The notes under the pieces were generated by a model, which was not told the DNA's origin, searched no databases, and was given only the letters and a program-made list of their open reading frames with translations. Shown piece by piece: positions 53,261 through 62,442 of a stretch of 64,000 nucleotides of DNA. A program made the position numbers and the translations under genes. Each line of letters begins with the position of its first letter. Within the stretch, counting starts at the first letter, position 1. Source of the stretch: Porticoccus sp964395715 (GTDB lineage Bacteria; Pseudomonadota; Gammaproteobacteria; Pseudomonadales; Porticoccaceae); NCBI GenBank assembly GCA_964395715.1, contig CAYNAU010000003.1:1-64000 (forward strand), given 5' to 3'.

Positions 53261-54541
53261 ATGAAAAAGACTAAAAAGGCTGCAGTACTTCGTATTGCAA
53301 CGCTGGCCGCCGCAATGTCCACAGTGGGCGTGGCGCAGTCAGTAATGGCCGAAGAGGCGGCTGGTCCTTCCTGGAATATTTCCGGTTGGGTCAATGAAAG
53401 TATTTCTTATTACGATGATGGTGAAGGCAGTGATGCGGTACAGATGTCGGATAACGGTACCACACTGGGTAGCCGTATCACGTTTTCTGGATCCACTGTG
53501 CTGAACGGCGGTCTGGATGCCGGTTTCGATGTGACCATCGAGCCGTTCTCCGGTAACCCCAACTTTATCGACGGAGTTGAGAATGGTCAGATTACCCCGC
53601 TGGTATTCTCCAACCAGGACAACACCGACAACTTCAACGGTGGTGATATCGGCCTGCTGGGCAGCAGCATCTACATTGGTGGCAGCTGGGGTAAAGTGAC
53701 CATCGGTTTGCAAAGTATGCCGACGGATAACATTGCCGTGCTGGCTGACCCGTCCATGACCATCTGGTCCGGCGTGGGCCCACTGTTCCGTGGCTCCGGC
53801 TTCTTTATCCGCGGTCTGGAAGGTGCTGGCGCACTGAGCGGTGGTGCTTCCTGGGGTAACTTCGCCCAGTGTATGACCCTTAACGGTCTGGGCATCGGTA
53901 TTGACTGTAACGGTGTCTACCGCAACGGCGTTCGTTACGACCTGCCGGCCTTCGGCCCTGTCAGTATTGCTGTTGGCTATGCGAACGACGATATCTACGA
54001 TATCGCCGCCAAGTACAGCGACAAGCTGGGTGATATTGAAGTCCGTTTCCACATGGGTTACACCTACAACGCCAATGGCGGTGCGAACGTGGCTGAAGCT
54101 GGTGGTGACACTGAGACTGAACTGTTTGCAACGCAGCTGGGCCTGATGGATACCACCACCGGCCTGTTCGGTACCTTTACCTGGCAGCATGAAGAAGCCG
54201 ATGGTGATGTGGCGGATAGCGCAGAAGACGAGACCGATGCGTACTACACCAAACTGGGTATTCGCAAGCCGTTTACCAAGCTGGGTGATACTGCATTCTA
54301 CGTCGAGTACGGTCTGTACAAAGATCAGTACAGTGCACTGCTGGGTGATCAGGGTGTTGATGGCTCAGAGTTGACCCGTACCGGTATGGCTCTGGAGCAA
54401 TACTTCGGCAGCAAAATGATTATTTACGGAAAGTACGAGCAACTCGACCTGGATGTTGATGGCACCGACGCCGTGGAAGATATCTACGATGATGTTGATG
54501 AGTTGCACCTGTTCTCTCTGGGTATGACCTACTTCTTCTGA
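53261..54541 (+). CDS. outer-membrane porin, copy 1
   Basis: 426 residues from the ATG at 53261 (GGGGTGAG upstream). Signal peptide ends SVMAEEAAG. The mature chain has alternating beta-strands (WNISGWVNESISYYDDGEG, AGFDVTIEPFSGNPNF) and the C-terminal aromatic strand LFSLGMTYFF, as in general porins. It stands directly before the PQQ dehydrogenase gene and probably lets the alcohol substrate in. A 470-nt stretch (53510-53979) is identical to the second copy at 61296-61765 as I read it, while both ends differ. Confidence 0.87.
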   Translation: MKKTKKAAVLRIATLAAAMSTVGVAQSVMAEEAAGPSWNISGWVNESISYYDDGEGSDAVQMSDNGTTLGSRITFSGSTVLNGGLDAGFDVTIEPFSGNPNFIDGVENGQITPLVFSNQDNTDNFNGGDIGLLGSSIYIGGSWGKVTIGLQSMPTDNIAVLADPSMTIWSGVGPLFRGSGFFIRGLEGAGALSGGASWGNFAQCMTLNGLGIGIDCNGVYRNGVRYDLPAFGPVSIAVGYANDDIYDIAAKYSDKLGDIEVRFHMGYTYNANGGANVAEAGGDTETELFATQLGLMDTTTGLFGTFTWQHEEADGDVADSAEDETDAYYTKLGIRKPFTKLGDTAFYVEYGLYKDQYSALLGDQGVDGSELTRTGMALEQYFGSKMIIYGKYEQLDLDVDGTDAVEDIYDDVDELHLFSLGMTYFF

Positions 54542-54610
54542 TAACAGGAGGCGTATTGTCATTCGTGAGACACAGTTGATTGTGAACACAAAATATAGTG
54601 GGAGCTAAAA

Positions 54611-56275
54611 ATGAACCATAAAGCAAAAAAAGCCAAGTACGCTCTTGGTTGTTTGTTCGGTGTGATGGGCATGGTCTCCATGTCCCTCCAGGCGGCAGAC
54701 AACCCGAACGACTGGCCTGAGTACCTCAGAGATTCCACCGGCTGGCGCTACAGCCCTCTGGAGCAAATCAACAAGGATAACGTCAGTAAGCTGAAGGTTG
54801 CCTGGATTCACCAGCCAGGTGATATACAAATGGGCCTGCAGGCTACGCCAATCGCGATTGATGGCGTTCTCTACTACGTTGCTGCAAACAACAATGTGTT
54901 TGCTGTCGATGGAAAATCCGGTAAAACCCTGTGGCACTTCCAGCCTGAACTGGATCCCCTGGCGGCTGAAAGTTTCTGGGCTGCCCAGAGCCGCGGTGTA
55001 TCCGTAGGCCACGGTATGGTTTACCTGGGTACATTGGATGGTCGCTACATCGCCCTGGACCAGAAAACCGGTAAGGTTAAGTGGGACACCCAGATGACAG
55101 ATTTCCAAAACTGTCAGGGTTGTAACTTCTCCTTCCCGCCACAACTGGCTGGCAATGTTCTGTATAGCGGCCACACCGGTGGTGATCAACCGCAACAGGG
55201 TAAAATCTTCGGCGTAAATGCCCTGACTGGTGAGAAGGTCTGGACCTTTAACGCCATTAAGGACGATCCGAAAAGCTGGCCTGGAGACTCCGGTAAAGTT
55301 GGTGGTAGTGGTGCCTGGACCACAGGTGTCTACGATGCGAAGACAGATACCATTCTGATTGGTACCAGTAACGCTGCGCCAGACTTCTACAGTGAAGGTC
55401 GTAAAGGTGACAACCTCTACACCGCAACCATTCTGGCGCTGGAAGGCAAAACCGGTAAGCTCAAGTGGCATCACCAGGAAGTGCCGAACGATAGCTGGGA
55501 TTACGATTCCGCCTACGAGATCATGACCATTGAGCACAAAGGTAAGGAACTGCTGGTTCACCTTAACAAGGGTGGTTATGTGTCAGTTCTTGATAAGGCT
55601 ACCGGCAAACCCTACAACGTCTGGAAGTTTGCAAAAATCGCCAACTGGGTTGACTCCATTGATCCCAAAACCGGCGCGCTGATTGGTCGTAAAGACCCGG
55701 TTCCAGGTCAGGAGGATATTTTCTGTCCTTCCGTGCTGGGTGCCAGAAGCTGGAACCAGGCTGCCTATAACCCGAAAACCAAACTCTGGTATTCCAATGG
55801 CTGGGAGTTCTGTAACCGTGTAGTTCCCGCCGCTCAGGATCCCGAAAAGCTGGGCTGGGCCGGTGTGTACTTCGGTGTTTCCAAGCTGGAGCTGATTCCG
55901 CCTCCGGGTGAGGAAGTAGGTTCATCCCGACTGGACGCCCGTGATCCTATCACCGGTGAATTGAAGTGGACCATTGATTACCCGGTTCCCGGCATGGGCT
56001 CTGTACTGACTACCGGTGGTGGTCTGGTATTCAACGGCGATGCCACAGGTATCTACAAAGCATATGACGCCGACAACGGTAAAGAGCTGTGGAGCTTCAA
56101 TGCGGGTTCCGGCTTCCGCTCCGGTCCGATCAGTTATGCAGTAGACGGTAAGCAATATATTCTGGTCCCCAGCGGCCTGGGTGGATTGGCACTAGGTTTT
56201 GCGACAGGTGCGTTCCCGAGCCTGGTCGGCCTGCCTGGCGGCGCGGCGTTGATCGCGTTTACCCTGGAAGACTGA
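54611..56275 (+). CDS. PQQ-dependent alcohol dehydrogenase, lanthanide type
   Basis: 554 residues with a signal peptide (LFGVMGMVSMSLQAAD) and an eight-bladed PQQ propeller (repeated W-motifs such as GKTLWHFQPEL, GEKVWTFNAI, GKELWSFNAGSG). Catalytic Asp297 is in NDSWDYDSAYE, and Asp299 two residues on is the residue that marks lanthanide-using XoxF/ExaF-type enzymes. The vicinal Cys-Cys expected near residue 125 is missing (SFWAAQSRGV); instead Cys168 and Cys171 (NCQGC) form a pair. No heme domain is fused. The cytochrome c and the XoxJ-like protein follow. Confidence 0.9.
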   Translation: MNHKAKKAKYALGCLFGVMGMVSMSLQAADNPNDWPEYLRDSTGWRYSPLEQINKDNVSKLKVAWIHQPGDIQMGLQATPIAIDGVLYYVAANNNVFAVDGKSGKTLWHFQPELDPLAAESFWAAQSRGVSVGHGMVYLGTLDGRYIALDQKTGKVKWDTQMTDFQNCQGCNFSFPPQLAGNVLYSGHTGGDQPQQGKIFGVNALTGEKVWTFNAIKDDPKSWPGDSGKVGGSGAWTTGVYDAKTDTILIGTSNAAPDFYSEGRKGDNLYTATILALEGKTGKLKWHHQEVPNDSWDYDSAYEIMTIEHKGKELLVHLNKGGYVSVLDKATGKPYNVWKFAKIANWVDSIDPKTGALIGRKDPVPGQEDIFCPSVLGARSWNQAAYNPKTKLWYSNGWEFCNRVVPAAQDPEKLGWAGVYFGVSKLELIPPPGEEVGSSRLDARDPITGELKWTIDYPVPGMGSVLTTGGGLVFNGDATGIYKAYDADNGKELWSFNAGSGFRSGPISYAVDGKQYILVPSGLGGLALGFATGAFPSLVGLPGGAALIAFTLED

Positions 56276-56291
56276 TCTTTTGCTCTACCTG

Positions 56292-56318
56292 AAAGGGGGG
56301 GCTTGCCCCCCCCCTTTT
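56292..56318 (+). terminator. strong hairpin after the PQQ dehydrogenase
   Basis: AAAGGGGGGGC-TT-GCCCCCCC... followed by four Ts, 16 bases after the stop. It may reduce transcription into the cytochrome gene rather than stop it completely. Confidence 0.7.
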
Positions 56319-56346
56319 ACTACCGATGGACAGATGAGGTTGTTTG

Positions 56347-56811
56347 ATGATTGTTCAAATTAGTTGCCACGGGAATGAATGGCACAAAACCGGCGCAACT
56401 GCGGCGGGCAAAATGAACAGTGCAGTACGCCTGTGCATGTGGGTGGCGTTGTTCGTGTTTGGGCTTAACGTTGGAATGGTATCTGCTGGCGGCATGGCCA
56501 GCGAAGAGGAAGGTCCCCTGGGTGAGGCGGAAATAGCCAAGATACTCGCTTCGCCTGAGTCTGCGGCTGCCGGGGAAGGCCTGTTTAATCAGGTATGTGT
56601 GTATTGCCATGGTTCCAGGGGCATTGGTGGTAAGGCGCGCAAGATGCAGTGCCGAACCTATGACCCTCAATACCTGTTCGATACCATTGCAAATGGTAAG
56701 AAGCGGGGAGCATTTGTGATGCCATCATGGAGGCAAAGCTATGATGATAAAACCATGTGGGAATTGGCCTCCTACATCATGACGTTAAAAGACCTGGAAC
56801 ACTGCCAGTGA
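56347..56811 (+). CDS. periplasmic cytochrome c (XoxG-like electron acceptor)
   Basis: 154 residues from the ATG at 56347, which has GAGG seven bases before; an ATG at 56413 would start right at the signal peptide (SAVRLCMWVALFVFGLNVGMVSAG). One heme site CVYCH (84-88) and a likely Met ligand in FVMPSWR. Its place between the PQQ dehydrogenase and a XoxJ-like protein makes it the likely electron acceptor. Similar in size to small cytochromes c-L/c-GJ but diverged. Confidence 0.87.
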   Translation: MIVQISCHGNEWHKTGATAAGKMNSAVRLCMWVALFVFGLNVGMVSAGGMASEEEGPLGEAEIAKILASPESAAAGEGLFNQVCVYCHGSRGIGGKARKMQCRTYDPQYLFDTIANGKKRGAFVMPSWRQSYDDKTMWELASYIMTLKDLEHCQ

Positions 56812-56865
56812 TAGGCAGTCTTATCCGGAAAGCTTTTAAATGGTGAATAACAGGGGGTGCGTGTT

Positions 56866-57633
56866 ATGAGCGGAAGAAAACTGACAACATTGCTGGGACT
56901 GCTGATCATATCGCTGGCGATGACTGTGTCTGTTACAGCGGGAACGCTGGCAGAAATTAAGCATAGAAGCGTTTTCAAAATCTGCGTTAACCGGCACGCG
57001 CTCCCGTTTTCAGAGTCTGACGGGCCGATGCCCGGGGCTCATGTTGAGATGGCGAAATTGGTGGCCCGAGAGCTGGGTGTTTCGCTGGAATATTCCTGGG
57101 TGACCTTTCGGCACCGGGCGAAGTACAACCAGTGTGATGCCTTTATGGGCGTAGCGGCTCTTGGAGATGGTGAAGGTTTTGTGAAAAAGACAAAACCTTA
57201 TCTCGATGTAAATATGTATGTGGTTTCCAAGCCAGGCTTGAAAATTACTGGTCTGGAAGATTTTGATGACTTGAAAGTGGCAACTCCCAGTGCCTCTCTA
57301 GCCCACACAGTGCTGGTAAAAAGGCCCAAGGTGCAGCTGTATGTCAGCATGATGGAAGACCATCAGATGCTGGATGCGGTTGTTAGTGGGGAGGTGGATG
57401 CAGCAATTGTCGCTAACACCGGTATAGGCTGGTACAGGAAAACCCATCCCGACGTGGAGTTTTCTCTGACCTCTGCTGAATTTATCCACTCATTCAACGG
57501 CTACCCCATGGCTATTGGTCTCCGGAAGACTGATCAGGCGATGCTGGATCGGGTCAATGAAATTCTTGACAAGTTGACCCAAAGTGGCGAGTTACAGGAG
57601 ATATTAAAAAAATATGGCATTGATCATAAATAG
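56866..57633 (+). CDS. XoxJ/MxaJ-like periplasmic binding protein
   Basis: 255 residues from the ATG at 56866 (AGGGGGTG upstream). Signal peptide LLGLLIISLAMTVSVTAG. The amino-acid-binding fold is seen in FKICVNRHALPFSESDGPMPG, LVARELGVSLEYSWVTFRHR, and VSGEVDAAIVANTGIGWY. MxaJ/XoxJ proteins of this type accompany methanol and related dehydrogenases and are thought to help activate or assemble them. The order PQQ dehydrogenase-cytochrome-binding protein copies xoxFGJ. Confidence 0.82.
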   Translation: MSGRKLTTLLGLLIISLAMTVSVTAGTLAEIKHRSVFKICVNRHALPFSESDGPMPGAHVEMAKLVARELGVSLEYSWVTFRHRAKYNQCDAFMGVAALGDGEGFVKKTKPYLDVNMYVVSKPGLKITGLEDFDDLKVATPSASLAHTVLVKRPKVQLYVSMMEDHQMLDAVVSGEVDAAIVANTGIGWYRKTHPDVEFSLTSAEFIHSFNGYPMAIGLRKTDQAMLDRVNEILDKLTQSGELQEILKKYGIDHK

Positions 57634-57709
57634 ATACTCAAACACAGCCATGATGAGTGTCGGGCTGGTTTAAACCGTTTTTATGTATTTTCACCATTAC
57701 CTCCCTAAC

Positions 57710-57743
57710 GCGCCTTAAGATTTTTTTGAGGCGCATTTTTTTT
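57710..57743 (+). terminator. intrinsic terminator of the PQQ operon
   Basis: GCGCCT and AGGCGC pair around an AT-rich loop (57710-57734), followed by a run of eight Ts. It is 77 bases after the XoxJ-like stop. Confidence 0.82.
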
Positions 57744-58089
57744 ATATGGATAGGAATTGTTACAGTTGGCAGTATCATCCGATAGCAGGAGAGTCTATCG
57801 ACTTTTGACCACTATGGCTTTGTGATAGAAAGCGTATGATTTCTCATCTAGTAAGCCTTTGCGATGAGCTGAGAAGAGCGCGGTTTCCTTCTGTCGTATC
57901 TTTAGGAGCTGATAGCAATAATTAGTGGTGGCATACAATCATAGTAACTTGGGCAGATCTGTTGCCAGGTTCGTGAGGGGTAGTGGTTTACGGGGGGATC
58001 CTGACGGTAATGATACGTTCCAGGATTTTTAGAAGCCGGTTTTTGGGAGTAGAAGCCGTTTACACGGTTTTATAAAAGGGTAGTAAATA
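57744..58089. other. gene-free promoter stretch
   Basis: About 345 bases with no convincing reading frame, leading into the first SHOCT-domain gene. No clear consensus promoter or palindrome seen. Confidence 0.4.
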
Positions 58090-59028
58090 ATGAAACATAT
58101 ACAAAAATGGCTGGTTGTATTTGGATTGGCGTTCTGTTGTCAGCATTCTATGGCTTTCTCGCTATTCGACGGTGTGGACTTTAATCTGTTTGGTGATGAT
58201 GAGGACGATGAGGTTGTTCTCTGGCAATCGGGTCCAAATCAGTATTTCAAGCTCGCGCCCCAGGACGATAAGAGTTTTGGGGATAACGGTCACCCCGTGG
58301 ATATGAATGAGAGCATCATTGAAGTCGGATTGCGAATGATCAGGTTTAAAGGTGGTAATGGTGATTCTTTAAAATCGCTCAAGCCGGTGTTTGATGATAA
58401 TCAGATCAATTCCATGGCGATGTACATTGCTCAGGGGCTTAAACAAGCTACACCTAGGCAGGACATCATCTTTGTAATGGAAAAATCTCAGCAGAAGCTG
58501 CTTGGCTTGAAGACCGATTCTTATTTCATCGCGGGAAGGGCTTTTTATAAAGATGGTCATTTGAACATCATTATGGGGGACTACCAGAAAGCCAGGAATC
58601 GGGGTTATGAAACGGCATATGATCCCTCCAACGCTGGTATTGTCAGTTATAACTTCGTCCACGGCAGTCGCTCAGGGAAGCAGGAGACCAGCTTTCCTTT
58701 TGAACGAGCTATTGAGAACTTTCCCGGCGTTGAAAACAAAAACCTGAATGGTGTGCGACGGGACTGGTTTGTTATTGATCTGAGCGTTTCTGCAGAGGCC
58801 TATGCCCACCGGGAAGAAGTGGAAAGACAGAAAGAGCTGTCCCGTAAGCGCAAAGAACTGGAAGAGATTTTTGGGCAATCCCTGCCACAGATCACTAGCG
58901 GTGCGGCTGTGGCTCCAAAAATGAGCCCCGAGGATCGGTTGACGACACTTAATGAACTCAAGATGAAAGGACTGGTGACAGAGGAAGAATACGAAATCAA
59001 AAGAAAGCAAATTCTTGAAGAGCTCTAA
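58090..59028 (+). CDS. exported SHOCT-domain protein, copy A
   Basis: 312 residues. Signal peptide WLVVFGLAFCCQHSMAFS. Middle: VVLWQSGPNQYFKLAPQDD, AQGLKQATPRQDIIFVMEKSQQKLLGLKTDSYFIAGRAFY. The C-terminal 32 residues form a SHOCT motif (RLTTLNELKMKGLVTEEEYEIKRKQIL), preceded by a basic coil. The same plan recurs in the gene at 59709. Function unknown; the SHOCT domain is an oligomerisation or membrane-docking module. Confidence 0.82.
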   Translation: MKHIQKWLVVFGLAFCCQHSMAFSLFDGVDFNLFGDDEDDEVVLWQSGPNQYFKLAPQDDKSFGDNGHPVDMNESIIEVGLRMIRFKGGNGDSLKSLKPVFDDNQINSMAMYIAQGLKQATPRQDIIFVMEKSQQKLLGLKTDSYFIAGRAFYKDGHLNIIMGDYQKARNRGYETAYDPSNAGIVSYNFVHGSRSGKQETSFPFERAIENFPGVENKNLNGVRRDWFVIDLSVSAEAYAHREEVERQKELSRKRKELEEIFGQSLPQITSGAAVAPKMSPEDRLTTLNELKMKGLVTEEEYEIKRKQILEEL

Positions 59029-59363
59029 TTCAGGGATTGGCTTGAGGGAGTATTTTTCCTGCCGATTGCTCCAAAGTAGGACGTCAGTGTGAGGAAAATC
59101 CATCCCTTTTGTGTAGAAAAGGCGTATGGTCGCTTTGAACAATGTCGTCTAAGGTGGAATAGCTAACACAATTGCGCTAACCCCGTGTCAGGGGGCATTG
59201 TGCTTGCTATTTCGCCGGGCTAACCGCGGTTATTTTAAAGCTGCATGTCTTTCCCGGTAAGCTCAAGCACCCACCTTTCGGACTTTTGGTCCATGTCGGT
59301 TGGTGATGAGGAAGGCGGGCACGATGAGTCAATCCGGAAAATAATATCCAGAGGACCATCGAT
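59029..59363. other. gene-free stretch between SHOCT gene and HTH gene
   Basis: About 335 bases, without a convincing gene or repeat. It probably carries the promoter of the HTH gene. Confidence 0.4.
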
Positions 59364-59636
59364 ATGGAGCTTAGAGAATTTTTGAGACAGGCCAGCAAGC
59401 GGGAACGTTCTGAGCTGGCAGGAGCGTGTAACGGGTCTGTGTCGTACCTGTACCAACTGGCTGGAAAGCACCGTTATGCGAGTGCACTTTTGGCGATCAG
59501 GATTGAACAGGTTTCCCGAAAGATGTCGTCGTCTACCCACGGTAGATTACAATGTGTCCCCAGAGAGAGTCTGGTACGCTCTCCCGATGTGTTTAATAGC
59601 GTGGATGCGATTCTAAACGAGGAATACGTATCCTGA
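59364..59636 (+). CDS. small YdaS/Cro-like HTH protein
   Basis: 90 residues from an ATG with AGAGGA ten bases before. The sequence LREFLRQASKRERSELAGAC, then SVSYLYQLAGKHRYASALLAIRIEQVSRK resembles YdaS-type (Cro-like) regulators, whose core LAxAxGTSxxYLxQLxxGHRxxSxxLAxRIE it matches. These are usually prophage regulators, but no phage genes are here. It lies between the two SHOCT paralogs in the same direction, so local regulation is plausible. Confidence 0.7.
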   Translation: MELREFLRQASKRERSELAGACNGSVSYLYQLAGKHRYASALLAIRIEQVSRKMSSSTHGRLQCVPRESLVRSPDVFNSVDAILNEEYVS

Positions 59637-59708
59637 GAAAAAGGTGTTTCTCGGATCTTGTACGAGAATAAACGGTTCTCCGAGACGGTGCTGGACTGGT
59701 TGAATATT

Positions 59709-60632
59709 ATGAAAGTAAGGCTGCTATCCGCGTGCTTTGTTGTATTTCTTGGCCTTGTCCACGTTGAACCACTGCTTGCTGCAAATTTTCTGGACAGCCT
59801 GAACGTGGGTTTTCTCGGTGTTGATGAAAAGAAGGCCGAGAAGGTTATCTGGCAGGATGGTCCCAACCGTTACATCAAGATCGTCCCTCAGGATTCCACC
59901 AATTTCGGTTTGAATGAGCACCCTGTCAACCTCAGTGAAGAAGATATCAACATCTCGCTGTCCCAGTTGAAGATCGACACCGGACGTGGAGTGTTTCCAG
60001 TTTTCTCTGAGGAGCAAATTCTCCGGCTGAGTGCCGGGTTGGCCTCGGGGCTGAATACAGCCAGTACGGAGCAGGACATTATTTTTGTCCTTGAAAAATC
60101 CGAATCGCAAATGATGGGTTATCAAAATGCTGACTATTTCGTTGCCGGCCGTGTCTTCTACCAATGGGGACGATTGAACCTGGTGTTGGGCGACTATGAT
60201 CGTGTCAGGAATATCGGGTTTGAATCTGCCTATGACCCGAAAAGCGCCGATACCGTCAACTACAGTTTCGAACATGGAAAGCGCACCAGTGAATCGGTCA
60301 GCCCCAATCTGATCGACAAGAAGGTCTTCGATACCCCGGGCATATCGAATAAGTTTGTCACCAGTGGTCGACGTTCCGATTGGTTTCAGGTGGATGTCAA
60401 TAAAATATCCAGTGCCTTTGATAAAAGTAAAAGAATGGCTTTCCGTGAGGCGAAAAACGAAAAACTCATGGAAATGCGGAGCCTGTTTGGCGCTGGTCAG
60501 GGCGCCAGTCCCGCGAAGTCTGGCCGCACCATTGAGGAGCGACTGGTTTCACTGAACAGCCTTAAAGAAAAAGGCCTGATCAGTGAAGAAGAATACAGCT
60601 TGAAAAGAAAGCAGATACTGGATGACCTCTAG
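59709..60632 (+). CDS. exported SHOCT-domain protein, copy B
   Basis: 307 residues from the ATG at 59709; an upstream TTG would add 17 residues without signal character. Signal peptide LLSACFVVFLGLVHVEPLLA. VIWQDGPNRYIKIVPQDSTNFG, EQDIIFVLEKSESQMMGYQNADYFVAGRVFY and the final RLVSLNSLKEKGLISEEEYSLKRKQIL align along the whole length with copy A. So the pair arose by an old duplication. Function unknown. Confidence 0.82.
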   Translation: MKVRLLSACFVVFLGLVHVEPLLAANFLDSLNVGFLGVDEKKAEKVIWQDGPNRYIKIVPQDSTNFGLNEHPVNLSEEDINISLSQLKIDTGRGVFPVFSEEQILRLSAGLASGLNTASTEQDIIFVLEKSESQMMGYQNADYFVAGRVFYQWGRLNLVLGDYDRVRNIGFESAYDPKSADTVNYSFEHGKRTSESVSPNLIDKKVFDTPGISNKFVTSGRRSDWFQVDVNKISSAFDKSKRMAFREAKNEKLMEMRSLFGAGQGASPAKSGRTIEERLVSLNSLKEKGLISEEEYSLKRKQILDDL

Positions 60633-61052
60633 AATGGGGTAACACCTGTGGCCCGGCTCAATGGTTGCTCATCTTTGGAACTTTAATTGGGTGCCGAGCT
60701 AAGCATGCAATCTCTACCCTGTAACAACGGCTAATTACTGACAGTCACTCTCATGTGAAGTCACGGTTTAACTTGGGACATTCCTTTATGTCCTTTTCCC
60801 ATGCAGGCATAGGCCGGCAGTCTCTTGTCACTGTTTCTCAGTGCTAAATTAAAAAAGACTTATTGATTAATAAATTCATACTATCAGTGGATAAAAATCC
60901 ACCCTGCTTAGTAGTAATTTTCCATCTGCGTCTATTGCCCTGAATAAGTGTTAAAGCTGACGGGGGTTAGATTGGCGCAGGGATGAGGCCCCACTGATCT
61001 ACTCAGGAAGGGTCCCATAACATCTAATAAAACAATATTTGGGTGAGCTTCT
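60633..61052. other. gene-free stretch before the second porin
   Basis: 420 bases. One hairpin (GGACAT/ATGTCC at 60776-60793, followed by TTTT) could be a weak terminator of the SHOCT gene. No gene is seen. Not similar to the region before the first porin. Confidence 0.4.
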
Positions 61053-62333
61053 ATGTTGAGTAAAAAAACAGCAATCAGAGTTGCAAGCACTTTGATACTG
61101 TCATCGACAACAGCATTTTCATTGTCCACTCTCGCGGAAGAGGCGGCGGGTCCTTCCTGGAATATTTCCGGTTGGGTCAATGAAAGTATTTCTTTCTACG
61201 ATGATGGTGAAGGCAGTGATGCGGTACAGATGTCGGATAACGGTACCACGCTGGGTAGCCGTATCACGTTTTCTGGCTCCACTGCACTGAATGGTGGTCT
61301 GGATGCCGGTTTCGATGTGACCATCGAGCCGTTCTCCGGTAACCCCAACTTTATCGACGGAGTTGAGAATGGTCAGATTACCCCGCTGGTATTCTCCAAC
61401 CAGGACAACACCGACAACTTCAACGGTGGTGATATCGGCCTGCTGGGCAGCAGCATCTACATTGGTGGCAGCTGGGGTAAAGTGACCATCGGTTTGCAAA
61501 GTATGCCGACGGATAACATTGCCGTGCTGGCTGACCCGTCCATGACCATCTGGTCCGGCGTGGGCCCACTGTTCCGTGGCTCCGGCTTCTTTATCCGCGG
61601 TCTGGAAGGTGCTGGCGCACTGAGCGGTGGTGCTTCCTGGGGTAACTTCGCCCAGTGTATGACCCTTAACGGTCTGGGCATCGGTATTGACTGTAACGGT
61701 GTCTACCGCAACGGCGTTCGTTACGACCTGCCGGCCTTCGGCCCTGTCAGTATTGCTGTTGGCTACGCGAACGACGATATCTACGATATTGCCGCCAAGT
61801 ACAGCGACAAGTTGGGTGATATTGAAGTTCGTTTCCACATGGGTTATTCCTACAACGCCAACGGCGGTGCCAACGTGGCTGAAACTGGTGGTGACACTGA
61901 AACCGAACTGTTTCAAACGCAGTTGGGCCTGATGGATACCACGACCGGCCTGTTCGGTACCTTTACCTGGCAGCATGAAGAAGCCGACGGTGATGTTTCA
62001 GACTTTGCGGAAGACGAAACCGATGCCTATTACACCAAGCTGGGTATTCGCAAGCCGTTTACCAAGCTGGGTGATACAGCGTTCTACGTCGAGTACGGTT
62101 TGTACAAAGATCAGTACAGTGCACTGCTGGGTGAGCAGGGCGTAACTGGCTCAGAACTGACCCGTACCGGTATGGCGATAGAGCAATACTTTGGCAGCAA
62201 AATGATCGTATACGGGAAGTATGAGCAAATCGACCTGGATATTGATGATGAAACTGGGTCCGCTGCTGAAGACGTTTACGATGACGTTGATGAGTTGCAC
62301 CTGTTCTCTCTGGGTATGACTTATTTCTTCTGA
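61053..62333 (+). CDS. outer-membrane porin, copy 2
   Basis: 426 residues with a signal peptide (VASTLILSSTTAFSLSTLA) unrelated to that of copy 1. The mature part starts EEAAGPSWNISGWVNESISF and ends HLFSLGMTYFF as in copy 1. The 470-nt centre is identical to copy 1, including silent positions, as I read it. The 3' part has drifted (for example VSDFAEDETD against VADSAEDETD). The pattern suggests gene conversion. An intrinsic terminator follows. Confidence 0.88.
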   Translation: MLSKKTAIRVASTLILSSTTAFSLSTLAEEAAGPSWNISGWVNESISFYDDGEGSDAVQMSDNGTTLGSRITFSGSTALNGGLDAGFDVTIEPFSGNPNFIDGVENGQITPLVFSNQDNTDNFNGGDIGLLGSSIYIGGSWGKVTIGLQSMPTDNIAVLADPSMTIWSGVGPLFRGSGFFIRGLEGAGALSGGASWGNFAQCMTLNGLGIGIDCNGVYRNGVRYDLPAFGPVSIAVGYANDDIYDIAAKYSDKLGDIEVRFHMGYSYNANGGANVAETGGDTETELFQTQLGLMDTTTGLFGTFTWQHEEADGDVSDFAEDETDAYYTKLGIRKPFTKLGDTAFYVEYGLYKDQYSALLGEQGVTGSELTRTGMAIEQYFGSKMIVYGKYEQIDLDIDDETGSAAEDVYDDVDELHLFSLGMTYFF

Positions 62334-62413
62334 GTTAGTGCACCCTGTGTTATGGGTGGAAAACTATCGGTGGCAAGGGCTGGCAGCAAGCCATTCTTTG
62401 CCACCTGTTTGAC

Positions 62414-62442
62414 AGAGAGGGTCTCCCAGCCCTCTCTTTTTT
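62414..62442 (+). terminator. intrinsic terminator of porin copy 2
   Basis: AGAGAGGG-TCTCCCAG-CCCTCTCT followed by five Ts, 81 bases after the stop. Confidence 0.85.

Noticed and set aside
53339..54190. Long minus-strand frame (283 codons) inside porin copy 1
   Set aside because: It lies antisense to a clear porin, recurs inside copy 2 only because the DNA is conserved, and has no domain or ribosome site of its own.
54605..55561. Long minus-strand frame (318 codons) inside the PQQ dehydrogenase gene
   Set aside because: Antisense to a well-supported gene; composition reflects the reverse of biased codons.
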